From assembly GCA_035541775.1 (NCBI GenBank), contig DATKMP010000310.1:1-7562 (forward strand): a stretch of 7,562 nucleotides of DNA, given 5' to 3'. The stretch's first letter is position 1, and every line of letters starts with the position of its first letter. The position numbers and the translations under genes are program-made. Source of the DNA: DATKMP01 sp035541775. GTDB lineage: Bacteria > Bacteroidota > Ignavibacteria > UBA10030. The notes under the pieces are model-generated. The model worked only from the letters and a program-made list of their open reading frames with translations, was not told the origin of the DNA and ran no database searches. This document shows positions 5,978 through 7,562 of this stretch, one piece after another.

Positions 5978-6667
5978 TCAATTCGCTTCCACACGCGTGT
6001 GTGGTATAAGAGTTAGTTGTTCGATGGTTGCCGCATCATTTACATGATACTGACCAATCCGTGTACGGCGCAATGATATTAACGAAGCGCCGCAACCAAG
6101 CGTTTGCCCGGCATCATCAACTAACGTTCGCACGTACGTTCCTTTTGAACATACGACTTTAAAATCTACAAAAGGCCGGCGAATCGCTTCGACAACAAAT
6201 GACGATACGAAAATTTCCCTCGGTTCTCTTGACACCGTCTGCCCTGCGCGCGCATATCGATACAAAGGACGGCCGCCATATTTTAGCGCAGAATACATCG
6301 GCGGCATTTGCATTTGCGTACCAACCATTTTTTTCATGACAGCCGCAATTGCTTCGTCTGATAGGTTCGAAAAATCGCCGCGCTCGCTGACCTCGGTTTC
6401 ACTGTCAAAGCTGGGCGTGCGAATGCCTAACTCAAATGTACCAGTATATTCTTTCTCTAATCCAACGAACTGATCGATTTCTTTTGTACGTTTTCCCGTA
6501 CAAACAATAAGCAATCCCGTCGCCTTAGGATCAAGCGTTCCCGCATGTCCGACTTTTTTTGTCTGAAACGTTGCGCGCACTTTTTTCACAACGTCGAACG
6601 ATGTCCAATCCACCGGTTTATCGATGAGTAACATCAATCCCTCGGAGGTCGTACTGTCATGCTGCAT
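5978..6667 (-). CDS. truB: tRNA pseudouridine(55) synthase TruB
   Basis: TruB isomerises U55 in the T-loop of nearly all tRNAs to pseudouridine and helps tRNA folding. With the ATG at 6667 the product is 229 residues, on the short side, as TruB without a long C-terminal PUA domain tends to be. It shows LLIDKPVDWTSFDVV (12-26), GHAGTLDPKATGLL (40-53, catalytic Asp46, E. coli Asp48), KEYTG with Tyr74, PPMYSALKYGGR (122-133), CSKGTYVRTL (173-182, Arg180) and LISLRRTRIG (196-205). The start is uncertain. ATG 6667 keeps the Glu-Gly-Leu usual before the first strand and overlaps rbfA by 11 bases, but has no Shine-Dalgarno. ATG 6634 has GAGG five bases upstream (6640-6643) and begins MLLIDKP, leaving an unusually short N-terminus of 218 residues in all. 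The open frame continues up to 6784 but that part overlaps rbfA and has no family similarity. Confidence 0.96.
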   Translation of the reverse strand: MQHDSTTSEGLMLLIDKPVDWTSFDVVKKVRATFQTKKVGHAGTLDPKATGLLIVCTGKRTKEIDQFVGLEKEYTGTFELGIRTPSFDSETEVSERGDFSNLSDEAIAAVMKKMVGTQMQMPPMYSALKYGGRPLYRYARAGQTVSREPREIFVSSFVVEAIRRPFVDFKVVCSKGTYVRTLVDDAGQTLGCGASLISLRRTRIGQYHVNDAATIEQLTLIPHTRVEAN

Positions 6668-7037
6668 TCGAATCGTTGTTTTGTTTTTGATCAGCATCGT
6701 GCTCGTGAATTTTATTAAAAATATTTTCCAGCTTGAACGCGCGATCCAAGGTTTCATCGTTATAAAAAATGAGCTCCGGTACAAACCGCAATTTAACCGC
6801 GCGGCCTAATGCAGAACGAATGGAGGATTTGGATTGTTCGATCAATTCCATCGTTCGTTTCTTGCGAACATCATCGCTAAAAACGCTGACGAACACTTTC
6901 GCAACACGCAAATCCGGACTCATTTGCACTTCCGTGACCGTTACAAGTCCATGGGTGGCAATATTGTAGGTTCGTTGAAAAATTGTACCGAGTTCTTCTT
7001 TCACTAACGAAGCAACTTTTTCTGTTCTGACTGACAC
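6657..7037 (-). CDS. rbfA: 30S ribosome-binding factor RbfA
   Basis: RbfA is a small KH-fold factor that binds immature 30S subunits near the 5' end of 16S rRNA and is needed for late maturation and cold growth. The 126 residues are the usual size. The family pattern is visible: RTEKVASLVKEELGTI (4-19), VTEVQMSPDLRVAKVFVSV (34-52), IRSALGRAVKLRFVPELIF (73-91) and DETLDRAFKLENIFNKI (94-110). A polar tail (HEHDADQKQNNDSNAA) follows. The start is GTG at 7037, four bases after the infB TAA, with only a weak GGA eight bases upstream, so reinitiation after infB is probable. Its 3' end overlaps the favoured truB start. The neighbours infB and truB are its standard partners. Confidence 0.97.
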   Translation of the reverse strand: MSVRTEKVASLVKEELGTIFQRTYNIATHGLVTVTEVQMSPDLRVAKVFVSVFSDDVRKKRTMELIEQSKSSIRSALGRAVKLRFVPELIFYNDETLDRAFKLENIFNKIHEHDADQKQNNDSNAA

Positions 7038-7041
7038 GTTA

Positions 7042-7562
7042 TTATTCCAACTTTCGTTTCACTTCAACTTCTTTATATGCTTCTACCGTATCGCCGACCT
7101 TGAGGTCGTTGTAATTTTCGAGGGCGATGCCGCATTCAAATCCCTGTTCCACTTCCCGCACGTCATCTTTAAAACGTTTCAGGGAAGCAATCGTCCCGTC
7201 ATACACTTCAATTCCATCGCGAATGAGGCGCACTTTATTGTTGCGGGTAATTTTTCCATCGCGCACGTAACAACCGGCAATGGTGCCAAGTTTTGAAATT
7301 TTAAAGACCTCGCGAATTTCTACCGTTGCCATAACTTCTTCAGAAATTGTCGGCGCAAGCATGCCTTCCAGCGCTTGTTTAACATCGGAAATCGCATTGT
7401 AAATAATATTATATAAACGAATATCGACGCTTTCCGTTTGCGCAAGCTGCCGTGCTTTTAAATTCGGGCGCACATGGAAGCCGATAATGACCGCGTGCGA
7501 TGCCATGGCAAGCAACACGTCGGATTCCGAAATACCGCCGACACCTTTATGGACGACCAATA
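7042..7562 (-). CDS. infB: Translation initiation factor IF-2, C-terminal part (5' end outside window)
   Basis: IF-2 is the GTPase that brings fMet-tRNA to the 30S subunit and promotes subunit joining. Only the last 172 complete codons are in the window. The frame is open through the window edge, and the TTG at 7560 is an internal Leu, not a start. The segment opens with HKGVGGISESDVLLA, the end of the domain that follows the G domain, and IIGFHVRPN. Then come DIRLYNIIYNAI and MLAPTISEE, and the C-terminal fMet-tRNA-binding beta-barrel with VFKISKLGTIAGCYV, SLKRFKDDVREVEQGFECGI and NYNDLKVGD. It aligns by eye almost gap-free with the E. coli IF2 C-terminus. The GTP-binding motifs lie upstream and cannot be judged. 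The stop is TAA (7042-7044). Confidence 0.98.
   Translation of the reverse strand, partial: LVVHKGVGGISESDVLLAMASHAVIIGFHVRPNLKARQLAQTESVDIRLYNIIYNAISDVKQALEGMLAPTISEEVMATVEIREVFKISKLGTIAGCYVRDGKITRNNKVRLIRDGIEVYDGTIASLKRFKDDVREVEQGFECGIALENYNDLKVGDTVEAYKEVEVKRKLE

Noticed and set aside
6668..6784. N-terminal extension of truB by 39 codons
   Set aside because: It overlaps the rbfA coding region, is not TruB-like, and has no Shine-Dalgarno.
1..7562. CRISPR array, tRNA/rRNA gene, defence island or intact insertion sequence
   Set aside because: No regularly spaced repeats, cloverleaf, rRNA-like stretch, complete transposase or defence-type domain was seen on either strand.

Overview
The window is mostly one minus-strand housekeeping block. 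Read in the direction of transcription it runs infB (3' part only), rbfA, truB, ribF, rpsO, pnp and then aroA. The left end holds a lower-GC accessory segment on the plus strand. The order infB-rbfA-truB-ribF-rpsO-pnp is an ancient bacterial translation and RNA-metabolism operon, normally headed by nusA upstream of infB, outside this window. Protein signatures such as WTSFDVV in TruB and the GYDHHWGHNREG-type motif in RibF, together with moderate GC, suggest a Gram-negative of the Bacteroidota/Chlorobiota/Ignavibacteria branch. That placement is an inference from motif memory, not from a database search.

Right and centre (1162-7562, minus strand): infB, rbfA, truB, ribF, rpsO and pnp are separated by only a few to about 50 bases, or overlap, and look co-transcribed. 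They cover translation initiation (IF2), 30S maturation (RbfA), tRNA Psi55 synthesis (TruB), FMN/FAD synthesis (RibF), a 30S protein (S15) and RNA decay (PNPase). A small hairpin sits between rpsO and pnp, where E. coli places its pnp control hairpin. Between pnp and aroA (EPSP synthase, shikimate pathway) there is a 9-bp hairpin followed by six U. It looks like an intrinsic terminator or attenuator, and its 3' arm carries the only Shine-Dalgarno-like sequence in front of aroA.

Left (1-1161): an AT-rich plus-strand ORF (61-636) resembles the C-terminal part of an outer-membrane beta-barrel and has no signal peptide. It is followed by a 525-base stretch without an intact gene (637-1161). That stretch contains a pair of REP-like palindromes, a possible sigma70-type promoter, a 55-codon remnant of an IS200-like/REP-associated tyrosine (RAYT) transposase with a good ribosome-binding site, a second decayed palindrome type, and a strong plus-strand intrinsic terminator facing the 3' end of aroA. 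I read this stretch as the relic of a REP/RAYT unit. It is the most interesting part of the window. I see no CRISPR array, tRNA, rRNA or intact mobile element, and nothing that clearly amounts to a new defence or metabolic system.
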